64,000 nucleotides of DNA from Methylococcaceae bacterium UBA6146 (GTDB taxonomy: Bacteria; Pseudomonadota; Gammaproteobacteria; Methylococcales; Methylomonadaceae), in contig DIUY01000011.1 of the NCBI GenBank assembly GCA_002422395.1, forward strand, positions 358,507-422,506, written 5' to 3'. The notes below the pieces were generated by a model, which saw nothing but the letters and a program-made list of their open reading frames with translations, was not told the DNA's origin and ran no database searches. A program made the position numbers and the translations under genes. Positions 62,643 through 64,000 of the stretch are shown here, piece by piece (the first letter of the stretch is position 1; the number at the start of each line of letters is the position of its first letter).

Positions 62643-63588
62643 GAACAAGGGTGCTGCCCAATCCACAGCCGTATTTCCAAGAAATTAAAGCCCCCCACAG
62701 CAAGACAAAAAAACAAACTGCACCGGCTGCGACATCCTAATGATAGTGCTGTGCGCGGTGCTTAGTGGCATAGAGGGCTGGGATGGGGGGATTTGCCAGG
62801 GAAAAAGAGCGGTGGCTACGGGGCTTTCTGGAATTGGCCAATGGCATCCTCCCCATGACACCTTAAGCGACGTGCTGGGCCGGATCGACGCGTTTCGGGA
62901 AGCGTTCATGCGCTGGGCGCATAGCCTGTCGGGCGAACAAATCTGTCTGGACGGCAAGACGCTACGCGGCAGTCGTGTCGGTGAAAAGGCTGTGCATTTG
63001 TTGGGCGCCTATGCGGGCAAAGGCGCGTTGGGTTGCTGGCGCTAGCCAAGCGGTGGGGGAAGAAACCAGCGGGATTGCCGCGATCCCCGGCTCGTTGTCG
63101 ATGCTGGGGATTGAAGGCGCGGTGGTGTCCATTGATACCCTCCGGGACACAAGTGCGATGGGCTGCCAAAAAGCCATTGCCGGACTCATTGTTGGTGTCA
63201 AAGCGGATTATGTCCTGGCCCTGAGGGGCAACCACAAAGACCTGTGCGCCGATGATGGAGCGGCTTGACGGGGCGGTCGGCAGGGTGGAGCCACCCAGCT
63301 CATCGGGGGACAAAGCCTCCGTGGAACTCCGCCAAGTGTGTGTTGTTTCTCGGCGGACTGGAACGTTTCGCCCAGGCCATGCGGCAGCACTGGGTGCTGG
63401 ACGTGCAGTTTGGCGAAGACCGTAACTGGACGAGAGCAAATCATGCGCCGGAAAACTTGGTTTAGGCCAGGCGGATGACGCTGAATTTATTGAACAACAC
63501 TGCGCCCACTAAAGGCAGCCTACGCAAATGTAAGCTCAGGGCTTGTTTGATTGGCAGCTACCGGGCAGAACTGATCTTCGGGAAAGGT
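62643..63588 (+). pseudogene. ISAs1-family transposase remnant
   Basis: The translated pieces match an ISAs1-type DDE transposase in order: a DPR-like start, DILMIVLCAVLSGIEGWD (62740 frame), QICLDGKTLRGS, then in another frame SMLGIEGAVVSIDTLRDT...ADYVLALRGNHKD, then FAQAMRQHWVLDVQFGED...NHAPENLV, an in-frame TAG, and MTLNLLNNTAPTKGSLRKCK to the end. At least three frame changes and one stop codon make it non-functional. It sits between pth and the tRNA-Tyr cluster. Terminal inverted repeats could not be identified. Confidence 0.85.
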
Positions 63589-63674
63589 GTTGAATAGCCC
63601 GATTGCCCAGTTTTTAAAATAAAAGATTGACATGCCATCAATTGCAAAAGATAATGGGAAGCTTACCCGATATA

Positions 63675-63759
63675 GGAGGGGTTCCCGAGCGGCCAAAGGG
63701 ATCAGACTGTAAATCTGCCGGCTCTGCCTTCGGAGGTTCGAATCCTCCCCCCTCCACCA
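63675..63759 (+). tRNA. tRNA-Tyr (anticodon GTA)
   Basis: 85 nt with encoded CCA. The acceptor GGAGGGG pairs with CCCCTCC, a long variable arm is present as in class II tRNAs, and the anticodon is GTA within ACTGTAAAT. First of a tRNA-Tyr, tRNA-Gly, tRNA-Thr cluster ahead of tuf. Confidence 0.96.
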
Positions 63760-63780
63760 TCCTAAATAATTATAAAGTCT

Positions 63781-63854
63781 GCGGGTGTAGTTCAATGGTA
63801 GAACTCCAGCCTTCCAAGCTGATCACGTGGGTTCGATTCCCATCACCCGCTCCA
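63781..63854 (+). tRNA. tRNA-Gly (anticodon TCC)
   Basis: 74 nt with encoded CCA. The acceptor GCGGGTG pairs with CACCCGC, the anticodon loop is CTTCCAA with TCC, and the T arm is GGGTTCGATTCCC. It is 21 bp after tRNA-Tyr, as in the E. coli tufB operon. Confidence 0.96.
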
Positions 63855-63869
63855 TGTTTCTGAGATCGT

Positions 63870-63945
<76 letters not shown>

Positions 63946-63977
63946 GTTGCAATGTAAAAAGCTAAAGGTGTATTTTC

Positions 63978-64000
63978 ATGGCCAAAGAAAAATTTTCACG
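63978..64000 (+). CDS. tuf: Elongation factor Tu, first codons only (partial)
   Basis: ATG at 63978 reads MAKEKFS before the window ends, the start of EF-Tu. The tRNA-Tyr/Gly/Thr cluster just upstream is the standard tufB context. Only seven codons are visible, so the call rests on context. Confidence 0.85.

Noticed and set aside
63520..63795. 91-codon minus-strand frame across the tRNA-Tyr region
   Set aside because: It runs antisense through a tRNA gene and the ISAs1 remnant and has no family features.

Overview
The window is a gammaproteobacterial chromosome segment. Housekeeping neighbourhoods typical of that class are present: hemA-prfA-prmC, lolB-ispE-tRNA-prs-rplY-pth, glyQ...glyS-gmhB-plsC and tRNA-Tyr/Gly/Thr-tuf. 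A decayed ATP synthase beta fragment resembling the alternative N-type ATPase, the many SulP transporters and the overall gene style fit a methanotroph-like (Methylococcales) organism. That assignment is an inference from memory and was not tested.

1-7.6 kb, minus strand: a type I restriction-modification operon (hsdM, PIN toxin plus small partner, hsdS, XRE-ImmA regulator, broken PIN gene, 52-aa protein, hsdR running off the left edge). The HsdS is unusual because its two target-recognition domains are about 92% identical, which predicts a symmetric target. 7.6-14.2 kb: atpD remnant, flavin reductase, nadC, radical SAM protein, YajR-like MFS transporter, pilU, glyQ.

14.2-17.6 kb: an AT-rich insert splits glyQ from glyS. 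It carries two successive, unrelated-looking AAA15/OLD-type ATPases, each overlapping by 11 bp a short TOPRIM-like partner. This is the best candidate here for an undescribed (probably anti-phage) system. 17.6-21.8 kb: glyS, gmhB, plsC, a lipoprotein.

21.8-26.5 kb: a sulfide-oxidation operon on the minus strand (persulfide dioxygenase-rhodanese, SQR, SulP) behind a textbook sigma-54 promoter with upstream heptamer boxes. 26.5-27.7 kb: a small phage-like remnant. 27.9-42.1 kb: a PP-loop thiolase and three more SulP transporters, one fused to a beta-carbonic anhydrase, interleaved with an HD-GYP response regulator, a giant hybrid histidine kinase and an OmpR/kinase pair. The arrangement suggests inorganic-anion (probably bicarbonate) uptake with signalling genes alongside. 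42.5-50.2 kb: host-attachment-family protein, HPF, a secreted gluzincin-like protein, a tandem FG-GAP/RTX protein and a TIGR03032-like protein.

50.4-64 kb: mutS, JAMM peptidase, prmC, prfA, hemA on the minus strand; then TPR lipoprotein, lolB, ispE, tRNA-Gln, prs, rplY, pth, an ISAs1 transposase remnant, tRNA-Tyr, tRNA-Gly, tRNA-Thr and the first codons of tuf on the plus strand. Several families of palindromic repeats are dispersed between genes, including a nested-palindrome element near 10.3 kb with relatives at 43.7 and 50.3 kb.
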